Both the position numbers and the translations under genes were made by a program. From positions 1 through 64,000 of the forward strand of contig JAIXQE010000092.1 in the NCBI GenBank assembly GCA_027485815.1: a stretch of 64,000 nt of DNA, given 5' to 3'. The notes below the pieces were generated by a model that worked only from the letters and a program-made list of their open reading frames with translations, was not told where the DNA came from and did no database searches. The stretch is from Opitutaceae bacterium (GTDB lineage Bacteria; Verrucomicrobiota; Verrucomicrobiia; Opitutales; Opitutaceae). Below, piece after piece: positions 39,187 through 50,543 of this stretch; positions within the stretch are counted from its first letter, which is position 1, and each line of letters begins with the position of its first letter.

Positions 39187-39347
39187 CTCCGCTCGCGCGT
39201 CGCCTCCTCGCCCTCGCCATGCTTGCCGCCGGCGCCCTTGCGGGTGGCTGCAGCACCAACGCCCCGAAGCAGACCTCGATCCCCTGGAGTCGTCCCGCCG
39301 GCTGGGAAGGCCAGATCCCTGGGATGGGCCAGCCGCAGGGCCGCTGA
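39183..39347 (+). CDS. 54-residue predicted lipoprotein (absent from ORF track)
   Basis: Starts ATG inside the stop of the coiled-coil gene (ATGA). Residues 1-22 form a lipoprotein signal (RRLLALAMLAAGALAGG) followed by Cys23 in LAGGCSTN; the -3 residue of the lipobox is Ala rather than Leu, so it is a loose match. The mature chain of about 32 residues contains IPWSRPAGWEGQIPGMG, a Trp/Pro-rich patch that I recall from small hypothetical lipoproteins of Opitutaceae. Likely an outer-membrane or inner-membrane-anchored peptide; function unknown. Confidence 0.68.
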   Translation: MTPLARRLLALAMLAAGALAGGCSTNAPKQTSIPWSRPAGWEGQIPGMGQPQGR

Positions 39348-39378
39348 GCCGGCCCTGATCCGACGGCTTCCCGCCGCC

Positions 39379-39395
39379 CCTCCGCGAGGCGGAGG
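39379..39395. promoter_or_regulatory. Hairpin just upstream of rsmI
   Basis: CCTCCGC-GAG-GCGGAGG is a perfect 7-bp stem with a 3-nt loop, flanked by GACGG (39362-39366) and CCGTC (39396-39400), which can extend it. It ends 12 nt before the rsmI ATG. No T-run follows; it may end the lipoprotein transcript or limit rsmI translation. Confidence 0.35.
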
Positions 39396-39407
39396 CCGTC
39401 CGGCGCG

Positions 39408-40118
39408 ATGGAAAACGCCTCCCTCCGGCCCCTCCCGGGCCACCTGTACGTCGTCGCCACCCCGATCGGCAACCTCGCGGACCTCACCGAGCGCGCCCGG
39501 ACGCTGCTCGGCACCGTCGACCTGGTGGCCTGCGAGGACACCCGCACGACCGGCGCGCTCCTCACCCGGCTCGGACTGCGCCGCGAACTGTTTCCCTACC
39601 ACGAGCACAACGAGCGTGAGGCCGCCGCGGAACTTGCGCGCCGCCTCGCCGCCGGGGCTTCGGTCGCGCTGGTCAGCGACGCCGGCACTCCAGGCCTGAG
39701 CGATCCCGGCTTCCGCGTCGTCCGCGCCTGCCGGCAGGCGGGCCTGCCGGTCGTTCCGGTTCCGGGCCCGAACGCGCTCCTCGCCGCCCTCTGCGCCAGC
39801 GGGCTCCCCACCAACGGGTTCCTGTACCTCGGCTTCCTTCCGCCGAAGAGCGCCGCCCGGATCGCCTGCTTCACGCGTCACCGCGAGCTGGAGTACACCC
39901 TCGCGCTGTTTGAGAGCTGCCACCGCATCGGCAAGGCCGTCGAGGAACTCGTCACGGTGCTGGGCCCCGACCGGGTCATCGCGGTCGCGAAGGAACTGAC
40001 CAAGGTGCACGAGACCTTTCTCGTCGGACCCGCCGGCGAGGTCCGCGATCGCCTCAGCCGCCTCAGCCTGAAAGGTGAATTCGTGCTCCTGATCGCTCCC
40101 GCCGGGTTCGTGCTCTGA
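39408..40118 (+). CDS. rsmI: 16S rRNA (cytidine-1402 2'-O)-methyltransferase
   Basis: 236 residues. Uses S-adenosylmethionine to methylate the ribose of C1402 in the ribosomal decoding centre. Tetrapyrrole-methylase fold motifs: LYVVATPIGNLADLTERA at the N-terminus (family TPIGNLxD), ACEDTRTTGALLTRLG, YHEHNE, VALVSDAGTPGLSDPG (cofactor site), VPGPNALLAALCASGLPTNGFLYLGFLPPK, and ESCHRI, AVAKELTKVHE. Full family length is about 280; this one ends at APAGFVL, shortening the C-terminal helical domain. Followed by ppx/gppA after 5 bp. Confidence 0.93.
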   Translation: MENASLRPLPGHLYVVATPIGNLADLTERARTLLGTVDLVACEDTRTTGALLTRLGLRRELFPYHEHNEREAAAELARRLAAGASVALVSDAGTPGLSDPGFRVVRACRQAGLPVVPVPGPNALLAALCASGLPTNGFLYLGFLPPKSAARIACFTRHRELEYTLALFESCHRIGKAVEELVTVLGPDRVIAVAKELTKVHETFLVGPAGEVRDRLSRLSLKGEFVLLIAPAGFVL

Positions 40119-40123
40119 CGCCG

Positions 40124-41080
40124 ATGCCCCCTTCCCCCGCGCCCCGGACGGTCGCCGTCATCGACGTCGGCAGCAACACGATCAAGCTCCTCGTCGCGCG
40201 CCGGTCGCCGGCGGGCATGGAACGCATCCACGCGCGGACGCTGGAGGCCCGGCTGGGCGCGGGACTCGGCCGGGATCGGCCGCGGCTGGCGCCCGGCAGC
40301 CTCGCGCGCGGGATCGACGCCGTCCGCAGCCTCGCCGCCGAGGGTCGCGCCCACGGGGCGGACACCACGGCCGTGGTCGCGACCAGTGCGGTGCGCGACG
40401 CGGAGAACGGGCCGGAATTCGCGGCCGCGGTGCGGGGAACCACCGGACTCGCGCTGCGCATCCTCTCCGGCCCCGAGGAGGCCCGGCTGATCGGACTCGG
40501 CCTGCGCTGCGATCCCGCGTTGGCGGCGGCGGGCGACCTCGCGCTGTTCGACCTCGGCGGCGGCAGCCTGGAGGTGCTCGAATTCCGCGGGCCGGAGGTC
40601 CGGTGCGCGCTGAGCCTGCCGCTCGGCTGCGTCCGGCTCACCGAACGCTTCGTCGCGGACTCCACCCTGCCCCTGCCGGAGTCCGTCCGCGCGGTGATTG
40701 CCCGGCACGTCACCGCCGTCGCCGCGGAGGCGGGCCTCGCGCGGCATGGATTCCGCGGCCTGCCCGTGGCCGCCGCCGGCGGCACCGTGAGCACCGCCCG
40801 GGCGATGCGCGCCGCCGCGGCGGGGATCGATCTGGACGACAGCGCCCCGGAAATTCCCGTCGCCTTCCTGCGCGAACTGCTGGCCCGCGTCGGCCCGCTG
40901 ACCCTCGGGGAGCGGCAGGCCCTCGCCGGCCTCAGCGCGGCGCGGGCGGACGTGTTTCCGGCGGCGCTCGCCACCCTGATCGCGATGGCGGAGCTGACCG
41001 GTTGCGACACCTTTCGTCATTCCTGGTGCAGCCTGCGCCACGGCGTGGCGGCGGAGCTGCTCGCGGCGCGCGAAGGCTGA
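40124..41080 (+). CDS. Ppx/GppA-type exopolyphosphatase or guanosine pentaphosphatase
   Basis: 318 residues. Actin/HSP70-like fold that hydrolyses polyphosphate or pppGpp. Motifs: VIDVGSNTIKLLVA (phosphate 1), TSAVRDAENGPEF, LSGPEEARLIGLGL, LFDLGGGSLEVLEF (phosphate 2), PLGCVRLTERF, and VAAAGGTVSTARAM. The length is that of short Ppx enzymes lacking the C-terminal HD domain. Whether it favours polyphosphate or pppGpp cannot be told. It converges on the pseudouridine synthase gene. Confidence 0.9.
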   Translation: MPPSPAPRTVAVIDVGSNTIKLLVARRSPAGMERIHARTLEARLGAGLGRDRPRLAPGSLARGIDAVRSLAAEGRAHGADTTAVVATSAVRDAENGPEFAAAVRGTTGLALRILSGPEEARLIGLGLRCDPALAAAGDLALFDLGGGSLEVLEFRGPEVRCALSLPLGCVRLTERFVADSTLPLPESVRAVIARHVTAVAAEAGLARHGFRGLPVAAAGGTVSTARAMRAAAAGIDLDDSAPEIPVAFLRELLARVGPLTLGERQALAGLSAARADVFPAALATLIAMAELTGCDTFRHSWCSLRHGVAAELLAAREG

Positions 41081-41098
41081 GCCTCCTGGCGGGCTCAG
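41077..41098. terminator. Bidirectional hairpin containing both stop codons
   Basis: CTGAGCC-TCCTGGCG-GGCTCAG: perfect 7-bp arms with an 8-nt loop. The left arm contains the TGA of the ppx/gppA gene and the right arm the (complemented) TGA of the rluD-type gene. No T-tract on either side. Confidence 0.4.
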
Positions 41099-42054
41099 TC
41101 GCGGGCGCGGGCCTCGCGGCGGGCGGCGGTCCCGAGGGCCTTCCGGACGGCGGCGAAGTCGGCCGGGATGGGCGCCCGCAGGTCGAGTTCCCGGCCCGTG
41201 ACCGGATGCGTCAGCAGGAGGTGCTCCGCGTGGAGCATCACCCGCGCGGGCACGACCGTGAGCCGCGGGTCCGGTTTCCAGCCGTAGAGCGCATCGCCGA
41301 GGATGGGGTGGCCGAGGGACTTCAGGTGCACGCGGATCTGGTGGGTGCGCCCCGTGAAGATGCGGCACCGGAGCAGGGCCCCGAGGTTGCCGTGGGCCTC
41401 CACCCGTTCCCAGGCGGTGCGGGCGGGCTTGCCCCCCTCGCCCACCGTCATCCGGTGGCGGTGGGTGGGATGGCGCGAAATGGCCCGGTCGATGATCCCG
41501 CTGAGGAGGGGCGGCACCCCGGCGACCAGCGCGACGTATTCCTTGGTGAGGGTGCGCTGCGCGAACTGGTCCGCCAGCGCGCGGTGCGCCGCATCGGTCT
41601 TGGCCACGACCATCACCCCGGTCGTGTCCTTGTCCAAGCGGTGCACGATGCCTGGGCGCTGGACGCCGCCGATGCCGCTGAGGGTGTCCGCGCAGTGGGC
41701 CAGCAGGGCGTGCACGAGCGTGTCCTCGCCGGTGGCCGCACCGGGGTGCACGATCATCCCGGCGGCCTTGTTGACCGCGAGCAGGTGGCGGTCCTCGAAA
41801 AGGATGTCGAGGGGCAGGTCCACCGCGCGCAGCTCGGCGGGCCGCACCTCCGGGAGGGAAAACTCCAGCCGGTCGCCCGCGTGCACCGAGGCATCGCGGC
41901 CAAGGGAGACCCCGTCGCGGAGGACGAGTCCCGCGTCGAACGCGCGCTGCAGCGCGGTGCGGCTGTGCGCGGGAAAGGCGGCGGCCAGTTCCTTGTCGGC
42001 GCGGCGCGGTGGCCCGGCGGGCACCACGTGGATCTCGGCTCCGGGGACGGTCAT
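41095..42054 (-). CDS. rluD: RluD-family rRNA pseudouridine synthase
   Basis: 319 residues from the ATG inside the add stop (ATGA). It isomerises uridines in 23S rRNA (RluD: 1911/1915/1917). N-terminal S4 domain (about 20-70: [32 protein letters not shown]), then catalytic domain with [22 protein letters not shown], catalytic Asp141 in [28 protein letters not shown], and [19 protein letters not shown]. RluD versus RluC is not certain, but the S4 domain and gene length fit RluD. Last gene of an M29-add-rluD string on the minus strand. Confidence 0.9.
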   Translation of the reverse strand: MTVPGAEIHVVPAGPPRRADKELAAAFPAHSRTALQRAFDAGLVLRDGVSLGRDASVHAGDRLEFSLPEVRPAELRAVDLPLDILFEDRHLLAVNKAAGMIVHPGAATGEDTLVHALLAHCADTLSGIGGVQRPGIVHRLDKDTTGVMVVAKTDAAHRALADQFAQRTLTKEYVALVAGVPPLLSGIIDRAISRHPTHRHRMTVGEGGKPARTAWERVEAHGNLGALLRCRIFTGRTHQIRVHLKSLGHPILGDALYGWKPDPRLTVVPARVMLHAEHLLLTHPVTGRELDLRAPIPADFAAVRKALGTAARREARARD

Positions 42055-43028
42055 GCGGCGGCGGCCAGGCGGTCGATGGTGGCGAGCATCGCGGTGCGGG
42101 TGGCAGCCGGGACGTCCGCGACCTCCCATCCGGCGCGGGCGAGACCCGCGAGTTCCCGGCGGCCGAACCCGAGTTCTCCGGCCAGGGCCGCGTATTCCTC
42201 GGTGAGCGTGTTGGCGAAGCAGAGGGGATCGTCCGTGCTCACCGTGCACCGCACGCCGGCGGCGAGCAGGCGCGGCAACGGGTGGTCACGCAGCGAAGGC
42301 ACCACCCGCAGGCCGACGTTGCTCAGCGGGCAGACATCGAAGGTGACCCCGCGTTCGGCGGCGAGGCGGACGACCGCGGGATCCTCCACCGCGCGGACGC
42401 CGTGCTGGATGCGCGTCACGCCCAGGACCTCGATCGCCTCCCGCACCCGGGCCGGGCCGTCGAACTCGCCCGCGTGGCATTTGGTGACCTTGCCGGCGGC
42501 ACGGAGGCGCGCCCAGACGCCCGCGGCATCCGGCGGCGTGGGCATCACCTCGTGGCCGTGGAGGTCGACGCCGGCGAGGTGTTCCCAGGTGTGGAGCGTG
42601 TCGATCACCGGGCGCAGGTCCCCGGCGAAGTCCGACCGGAGCATCCCGGCGAACACCCGCACCTCGAGCCCCGGCGGGGCCGCGCTGCGGATGGCGGCGA
42701 TGATCTCCGGTCCGGGCACGCCGATGTGCCGGCTCACGGGCAGGTGGAAGCTGGTCTCCACGTAGCGGACGTTCTGCGCGGCGTGCTGCGCGAACATCCG
42801 CCGCGCGGCCTCATGGTACCGCTCCGCCGAGGTGAACCACGGCAGCGCGTGCTCGAGCAGGATCCGCTCGAAGTCCGGGAACGAGGCGTAGCGGTAGGAG
42901 CGAGCCCGGAACGCCGGGTCCGGCGGCCAGCGCGCCGGATCGAGGGTGAACAGCAGCTCGTACGGCAGGGCGCCCTCGACGTGGAGATGCGTCTCCGTCT
43001 TGGGCAGCGCCTGGATGAAGTCCCTCAT
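42051..43028 (-). CDS. add: Adenosine deaminase family protein
   Basis: 325 residues from [10 protein letters not shown]; start chosen because it overlaps the M29 gene stop (ATGA). Metal-dependent amidohydrolase deaminating adenosine (or adenine). Zinc ligands: THLHVEG (His14, His16), CHAGEF (His and Glu), HGVRAVEDP, and STDDPL (Asp). [23 protein letters not shown] is a characteristic substrate loop. The family ranges 320-350 residues. Adenine deaminase of the same fold is an alternative. Genes on both sides overlap by 4 nt, so it is translationally coupled. Confidence 0.9.
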   Translation of the reverse strand: MRDFIQALPKTETHLHVEGALPYELLFTLDPARWPPDPAFRARSYRYASFPDFERILLEHALPWFTSAERYHEAARRMFAQHAAQNVRYVETSFHLPVSRHIGVPGPEIIAAIRSAAPPGLEVRVFAGMLRSDFAGDLRPVIDTLHTWEHLAGVDLHGHEVMPTPPDAAGVWARLRAAGKVTKCHAGEFDGPARVREAIEVLGVTRIQHGVRAVEDPAVVRLAAERGVTFDVCPLSNVGLRVVPSLRDHPLPRLLAAGVRCTVSTDDPLCFANTLTEEYAALAGELGFGRRELAGLARAGWEVADVPAATRTAMLATIDRLAAAA

Positions 43029-44146
43029 CGGCCCCCGAGCAGGTACGCGGGGTTCAACTTCTGCAGCGCCTTGGGCACGAACAGCCCGTCCTTGCGGATC
43101 AGCTTGCCGTCGAACCAGATCTCGCCGCCGCCGTACTCCGGCCGCTGGATGCACACGAGGTCCCAGTGGACCTGCGACTTGTTGCCGTTGCCGACGCCCT
43201 CGTAGGCCTGGCCCGGGGTGAAGTGGAACGAGCCGGCGATCTTTTCGTCGAAGAGGATGTCCCGCATCGGCTCCAGGATATGCGGGTTGAAGCCGATCGC
43301 GAACTCGCCGATGTAGCGGGCGCCCGCGTCGCTATCGAGGATCTCGTTGAGCCGCCGCGTGTGGTTCGCGGTCGCCTCGGTGATTCGCCCCTTGCGGAAG
43401 GCGAGCCGCACCTGGTCGAACGACTGGCCGAGGTAAACCGTCGGCGCGTTGTACTGGATGTGGCCCTCGACGCTGTCCTTCACCGGGCAGGAGAACACCT
43501 CGCCGTCCGGGATGTTGCGCTTGCCCCGGCAGGGCCGCGCGCCGATGCCCTTGATGGAAAACCGCAGGTCGGTGCCGGGCCCCTTGATGTGCACGCGGTC
43601 CGTGCGGCGCATCAGGTCCTCGAGGGCCTTCATCCCGGGCTCCATCCGCGAGTAATCCAGGGTGCAGACCCGGAAGTAGAAGTCCTCGAAGGCCTCCGTG
43701 CTCATCCCCGCCTGCTGCGCCATCGAGGGCGTGGGCCAGCGGAGCACCACCCACTTGGTGCGGCCCACGCGGTGGTCCAGCACGGGCTTCATCAGGCGCG
43801 AGACGAGCTGCACCTGGGCGGAGGGGACGTCCGACGATTCGAAGATGTTCTCGGAGCCGCGGATCGCGATGTACGCGTCCATCCGCTGCATTCGCGCCAG
43901 TTCGACCTCGGCGTGGGCGGAGAACTGGGCCTCCGCGGCGCCGAGGGCGAGCTCGCGGGTGATGCGGGCACGGTGCAGCTGCACGTAGGGATGGGCGCCG
44001 CGGGCGCGGGCGGCCCGGACGAGCGCGACCACCATCGCGTCGGGGATGTCGAAGGCGTCGATCAGCACCCGCTCGCCGCGGGCGAGCTCGGTGGAGAAGC
44101 CGGCGAGGCCGGCGGCCAGTTTCTCGAAGCGGGGATCCAGCAGCAT
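43025..44146 (-). CDS. M29-family metallo-aminopeptidase (AmpS/PepS-like)
   Basis: 373 residues. Cytoplasmic aminopeptidase with a dimetal site. Motifs of the M29 family: [43 protein letters not shown]-like segment ([15 protein letters not shown]), [41 protein letters not shown], and the C-terminal [12 protein letters not shown] and [11 protein letters not shown]. The Glu/His ligands of the family fall in the EVF, GEFAIG and HWDL parts. The family is usually about 370-410 residues. It starts the M29-add-rluD group; lpxK lies 64 bp upstream on the same strand. Confidence 0.9.
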   Translation of the reverse strand: MLLDPRFEKLAAGLAGFSTELARGERVLIDAFDIPDAMVVALVRAARARGAHPYVQLHRARITRELALGAAEAQFSAHAEVELARMQRMDAYIAIRGSENIFESSDVPSAQVQLVSRLMKPVLDHRVGRTKWVVLRWPTPSMAQQAGMSTEAFEDFYFRVCTLDYSRMEPGMKALEDLMRRTDRVHIKGPGTDLRFSIKGIGARPCRGKRNIPDGEVFSCPVKDSVEGHIQYNAPTVYLGQSFDQVRLAFRKGRITEATANHTRRLNEILDSDAGARYIGEFAIGFNPHILEPMRDILFDEKIAGSFHFTPGQAYEGVGNGNKSQVHWDLVCIQRPEYGGGEIWFDGKLIRKDGLFVPKALQKLNPAYLLGGR

Positions 44147-44210
44147 GATCGGGGCAGACTAACGGCCGGGCGCACCGGCGCCGCAAGGGCAAACCGGGGC
44201 CGCGACGCGG

Positions 44211-45425
44211 TCAGCCGCCCGCCGTCCGGGGCCCGGAGGCGGGAAAGCAGATCCGGCCCACCGCCTCGTCGAAGTCGGCCGCCCCGCGCAGGATCTCGAT
44301 CTCCAGCCGCAGGTAATACAGCGGCAGCGGGCACGGCAGGTCGTCCCGGATGCGGACCGCGTCCTTTTCCGTGGTGACGAGGCACTCGGCGCCGTCGCGG
44401 GCGGCCTGCGCGAAAAGCTGCCCGAGGTCCTCCTCGCCGAAGCGGTAGTGGTCGAGGAATCGCTCGCGGCCGGCCAGCACCGCCCCGAGGTCGCGGAGGA
44501 ACTTCTCGAAGCTCTCCGGCGTGGCGATGCCGCTGAAGGCGAACACGCGCCGGCCCTGCAGGAAGGCGAGCGGCTCCCGCCCGCCCGGCGCCTCCTCGGG
44601 ACGCCCGAACCGGCGGAGGTGCCGCGGCCGGTGGGCGCATTCGATGACGTCCGCCGCGGGGTTGTGGCTGGCGATCACCCGCTCCAGCTCCGGGTCCCTC
44701 CGGCCGTCGGACTTGGTGAGGAAGACGTAGTGGGCGCGCCGGAGGTGCTTCACCGGCTCGCGCAGGATGCCGCGGGGCAGGAGGTGCCCGTTGCCGAAGG
44801 GGTTGGTCTTGTCGATCAGCAGCAGGTTCAGGCTGCCCTTCAGCGGCAGGTACTGGAACCCGTCGTCGAGCACGAGCGTGTCGCAGCCGAAGCGCCGCAC
44901 CGCGTAACGGCCGGCCTGGACGCGGTTCTTGTCCACGAGGACAACCACGCCGGGCAGGTTCCGCGCGAGCATCCAGGGCTCGTCGCCGGCCTCGTCGCTG
45001 CCGAGGAGCAGCCGTTCCCCGTCGCTCACGATGCGGGGCGGGGGCGGCTCGGCGTGGGTGAGCCGCCACCACGCACGGCGCCAGAGGGGGGCCCCGCGGC
45101 TCTTGTAACCGCGGCTGAGGATCGCGACGCGGCGGCCGCGGTCGCGGAGGGCGCGCGCGAACTTCTCCACCACCGGCGTCTTGCCCGTGCCCCCGACCGT
45201 GAGGTTGCCGACCACGACCACGAGGCAACCGAGCGGCTGGTCATGCAGGATGCGCTGCCGGTAGAGCCAGGCGCGCGACTGCGCCGCCGCGCTGAACAGC
45301 CAGGACAGGCCCTGGAGGAAGCCGCCGTAGATCGCCGTGCCCGCGCCCGCGCGCCGCCCATAGATCACGTCCACGGTGAAAAGCTCGAGGGCGTTGAGCT
45401 GCTTCTTGAACCAGGAGGAGGACAT
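44211..45425 (-). CDS. lpxK: Tetraacyldisaccharide 4'-kinase (lipid A)
   Basis: 404 residues from [10 protein letters not shown]; the earlier ORF-track start runs into the divergent promoter region. Adds the 4'-phosphate to lipid A precursor at the inner membrane, so the organism has an LPS outer membrane. N-terminal amphipathic/membrane part (1-55), Walker [13 protein letters not shown] (73-84), [31 protein letters not shown], Walker B-like [12 protein letters not shown], and TTEKDAVRI near the end. Somewhat longer than the usual 320-350. Divergent from the class V aminotransferase across 88 bp, where GACGCC...GGCGTAA forms a quasi-palindrome. Confidence 0.94.
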   Translation of the reverse strand: MSSSWFKKQLNALELFTVDVIYGRRAGAGTAIYGGFLQGLSWLFSAAAQSRAWLYRQRILHDQPLGCLVVVVGNLTVGGTGKTPVVEKFARALRDRGRRVAILSRGYKSRGAPLWRRAWWRLTHAEPPPPRIVSDGERLLLGSDEAGDEPWMLARNLPGVVVLVDKNRVQAGRYAVRRFGCDTLVLDDGFQYLPLKGSLNLLLIDKTNPFGNGHLLPRGILREPVKHLRRAHYVFLTKSDGRRDPELERVIASHNPAADVIECAHRPRHLRRFGRPEEAPGGREPLAFLQGRRVFAFSGIATPESFEKFLRDLGAVLAGRERFLDHYRFGEEDLGQLFAQAARDGAECLVTTEKDAVRIRDDLPCPLPLYYLRLEIEILRGAADFDEAVGRICFPASGPRTAGG

Positions 45426-45513
45426 CGGCGAGGGGGCGAAACCTAAGGTTGACGCCTCCGGCGGCGTAAACAGTTTTCGCTCGCCCGGCATCCCGCCGGC
45501 GACCCTCCGCCCT

Positions 45514-46605
45514 ATGAGCTACAAACTTTTCATTCCCGGCCCGATCGCCGTCTCCGAGAAGACCCTCCGCGCGATGGCCCGCCCGATGATCGGCCACCGC
45601 ACCACCGAGTTCGTCGCGCTCTACCAGGCGATCCAGCCCGAGCTGCAGGCCCTGGCCGGCACCCGCGACCCGGTCTACCTGTCCACCAGCAGCGCCTGGG
45701 GCGTCATGGAGGGAGCCCTGCGCAGCGTCACCCGGCGCAAGGTGCTGAACTGCATGAACGGGGCGTTCTCGGACAAGTGGTACGACGTCTCCCTGCGGGC
45801 CGGGAAGGCCGCCACCGCCCTCCGCTTCGACTGGGGCAAGCCCGTCGATCCCGACGCCGTGCGCCGCGAGCTCGCCACCGGCGGCTACGACGCGATCACG
45901 CTCATCCACAACGAGACCTCGTGCGGCTGCATGAGCGACCTGCCGGCCCTGATGCGCGTGATCCGCGAGTTCCCCGACGTCATCTCGATCGTCGACACGG
46001 TCAGCTCCTTCAGCGCGATGCCCCTGCCGAAGGACGAGCTGGGCATCGACATCCTCATCACCGGCTCGCAGAAGGCGCTCGCGCTGCCGCCGGGCCTCGC
46101 CCTGGTCTCGGCCTCCGCCCGCGCCCTCGAGCGCGCCGCGGGCACCGAGGGCCGCGGGTACTACTTCGACCTGGTCGAGTTCCAGAAGAACCACGAGCAG
46201 GGGATGACCCCGAGCACGCCCGCGATCTCCCTGATCTACGCGCTGCAGTCCAAGCTCGAGGACATCCGCGCCGAGGGGATCGCCAACCGCCACGCGCGCC
46301 ACGCCCGGCTCAACCGCACGGTGCGCGAACACGTCCTCGCCAAGGGCTTCACGATGTTCCCGCCGCCGGGCTTCGGCTCGGTGACGCTGAACTGCTTCGC
46401 GAACAACCTCGGCTACGACCTCGGCGCCCTGAACAAGACGCTCAAGTCCAAGCACGGCCTCGTGATCGACGGCGGCTACGGCAAGCTGAAGGGGAAGACC
46501 TTCCGCATCTCGAACATGGGCGACGAAACCGACGAGACGATCGCCGCGCTGCTCCGCGCCTTCGACGCGGCACTCGCCGAGACGCCGCGCGTCCCCGCGG
46601 CCTGA
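45514..46605 (+). CDS. Class V aminotransferase (alanine/serine-glyoxylate type)
   Basis: 363 residues from [14 protein letters not shown]; upstream codons are antisense to lpxK. PLP enzyme. Starts with the FIPGP motif, then [32 protein letters not shown], the PLP-binding Asp161 in SIVDTVSSF and PLP lysine Lys187 in [11 protein letters not shown], and the C-terminal FRISNMGD. These fit the alanine-glyoxylate/serine-glyoxylate aminotransferase group; a role as phosphoserine aminotransferase (SerC substitute) or in glyoxylate metabolism is possible. Followed by topB after 80 bp that includes a promoter-like element. Confidence 0.87.
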   Translation: MSYKLFIPGPIAVSEKTLRAMARPMIGHRTTEFVALYQAIQPELQALAGTRDPVYLSTSSAWGVMEGALRSVTRRKVLNCMNGAFSDKWYDVSLRAGKAATALRFDWGKPVDPDAVRRELATGGYDAITLIHNETSCGCMSDLPALMRVIREFPDVISIVDTVSSFSAMPLPKDELGIDILITGSQKALALPPGLALVSASARALERAAGTEGRGYYFDLVEFQKNHEQGMTPSTPAISLIYALQSKLEDIRAEGIANRHARHARLNRTVREHVLAKGFTMFPPPGFGSVTLNCFANNLGYDLGALNKTLKSKHGLVIDGGYGKLKGKTFRISNMGDETDETIAALLRAFDAALAETPRVPAA

Positions 46606-46633
46606 GCCGCCGGCGGCGCCGTTCGCGCGCGCG

Positions 46634-46675
46634 AAAAAAACTAGGTCTTGCACTTCACGGGCGCGCCGGTAGCGG
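46634..46675 (+). promoter_or_regulatory. Candidate promoter of topB
   Basis: A7 tract (46634-46640), TTGCAC (46648-46653), 16-bp spacer, TAGCGG (46670-46675). The A-tract may act as an UP element. The predicted start of transcription lies only a few bases before the topB ATG at 46686. The alternating TTCGCGCGCGCGAA (46622-46635) just upstream is a perfect palindrome. Confidence 0.4.
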
Positions 46676-46685
46676 GTCGCGTCCC

Positions 46686-49484
<2,799 letters not shown>

Positions 49485-49558
49485 TTCCGGCCGCGCGGGA
49501 AATTACCCTTGCCCCGGGCGGCGCGCATCCGGACGCTCCTCGTGAACCTTTTCCGTCC

Positions 49559-50509
49559 ATGATCGTCACCACCGCGCAGCTGTTCCAGCACGCCTACGGC
49601 AAGTACGCCGTCGGCGCCTACAACATCAACAACGCCGAGCAGGCGATGGGCCTCTTCCGGGGCTGCATCGAGTCGCAGGCCCCCTTCATCATCCAGATCT
49701 CGAAGGGCGCGCGGAAGTACACCGACAAGCGGATGCTGGAGGCCATCATCCGCGCCGCCGGCGACATCTTCCCGGAGGCGATCTTCGCCGTCCATCTGGA
49801 CCACGGCGACGAGGAGACCTGCTACGACTGCATCAACTCCGGCTTCTTCAGCTCGGTGATGATCGACGCCTCCCATGACCCCTTCGACCAGAACGTGGCC
49901 ATCACCCGCCGCGTGGTCGAGAAGGCTCACGCGAAGGGCATCTCGGTCGAGGCGGAGCTGGGGATGCTCGGCGGCGTCGAGGAGGACATCAAGGTCGAGG
50001 AAGGGCACGCCTGCCTCACCGACCCCGAGGAAGCCAAGGAGTTCGTGGCGCGCACGGGCTGCGATTCGCTCGCCTGCGCCATCGGCACCTCGCACGGCGC
50101 CTTCAAGTTCAAGGGCAAGCAGTCTCTCCACTTCGACGTGCTGCAGAAGATCAAGGACCGTCTCCCCGGCTTCCCGCTCGTGATGCACGGCAGCTCCAGC
50201 GTGCCGAAGGACGAGGTCGACCGCATCAACCGCGCGGGCGGCCAGATCAAGGACTCGATGGGCGTGGACCCCAACGAATACCTGCCGGCGGCGCGCCTCG
50301 GCGTGACCAAGGTCAACATCGACACCGATGGTCGCCTGGTCTGGACCCGCGTGCACCGCGAGTTCTTCCGCGACAAGCCGGCGGAGTTCGATTTCCGCCC
50401 GCCCGGCAAGGTCTTCATCGACGAATACGCCAAGTTCATCGGCAGCCGGAACCAGCTGCTCGGCAGCGCCGGCCAGCTCGCGAGCCTGCGCGCCAGCCTC
50501 GGCCGCTGA
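49559..50509 (+). CDS. fba: Class II fructose-bisphosphate aldolase
   Basis: 316 residues. Cleaves fructose-1,6-bisphosphate in glycolysis (reversible), zinc-dependent. AVGAYNINNAEQAMGL at the N-terminus, catalytic Asp81 and zinc His82 in HLDHGDEE, Glu in EAELGMLGG, zinc His179 in IGTSHGAFKF, and zinc His210 in VMHGSSSVPKDE, then GVTKVNIDTDGRLVWT (phosphate-binding NxDT motif). Length and motifs fit the type IIB/tagatose-fructose group. The 74-bp gap before it holds no convincing promoter. An intrinsic terminator follows 43 bp after its stop. Confidence 0.96.
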   Translation: MIVTTAQLFQHAYGKYAVGAYNINNAEQAMGLFRGCIESQAPFIIQISKGARKYTDKRMLEAIIRAAGDIFPEAIFAVHLDHGDEETCYDCINSGFFSSVMIDASHDPFDQNVAITRRVVEKAHAKGISVEAELGMLGGVEEDIKVEEGHACLTDPEEAKEFVARTGCDSLACAIGTSHGAFKFKGKQSLHFDVLQKIKDRLPGFPLVMHGSSSVPKDEVDRINRAGGQIKDSMGVDPNEYLPAARLGVTKVNIDTDGRLVWTRVHREFFRDKPAEFDFRPPGKVFIDEYAKFIGSRNQLLGSAGQLASLRASLGR

Positions 50510-50543
50510 CGCGGTGGGCCGCTCGCCGGCTCTTTCCCCGGAT

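Noticed and set aside
46622-46635. TTCGCGCGCGCGAA palindrome as a terminator or Z-DNA element
   Set aside because: Followed by A rather than T on the plus strand and explained as simple CG alternation next to a promoter; noted only within the topB promoter entry.
45777-46685. N-terminal 303 residues of the 1235-residue topB ORF
   Set aside because: Shifted frame over the class V aminotransferase; TOPRIM homology begins at 46686.
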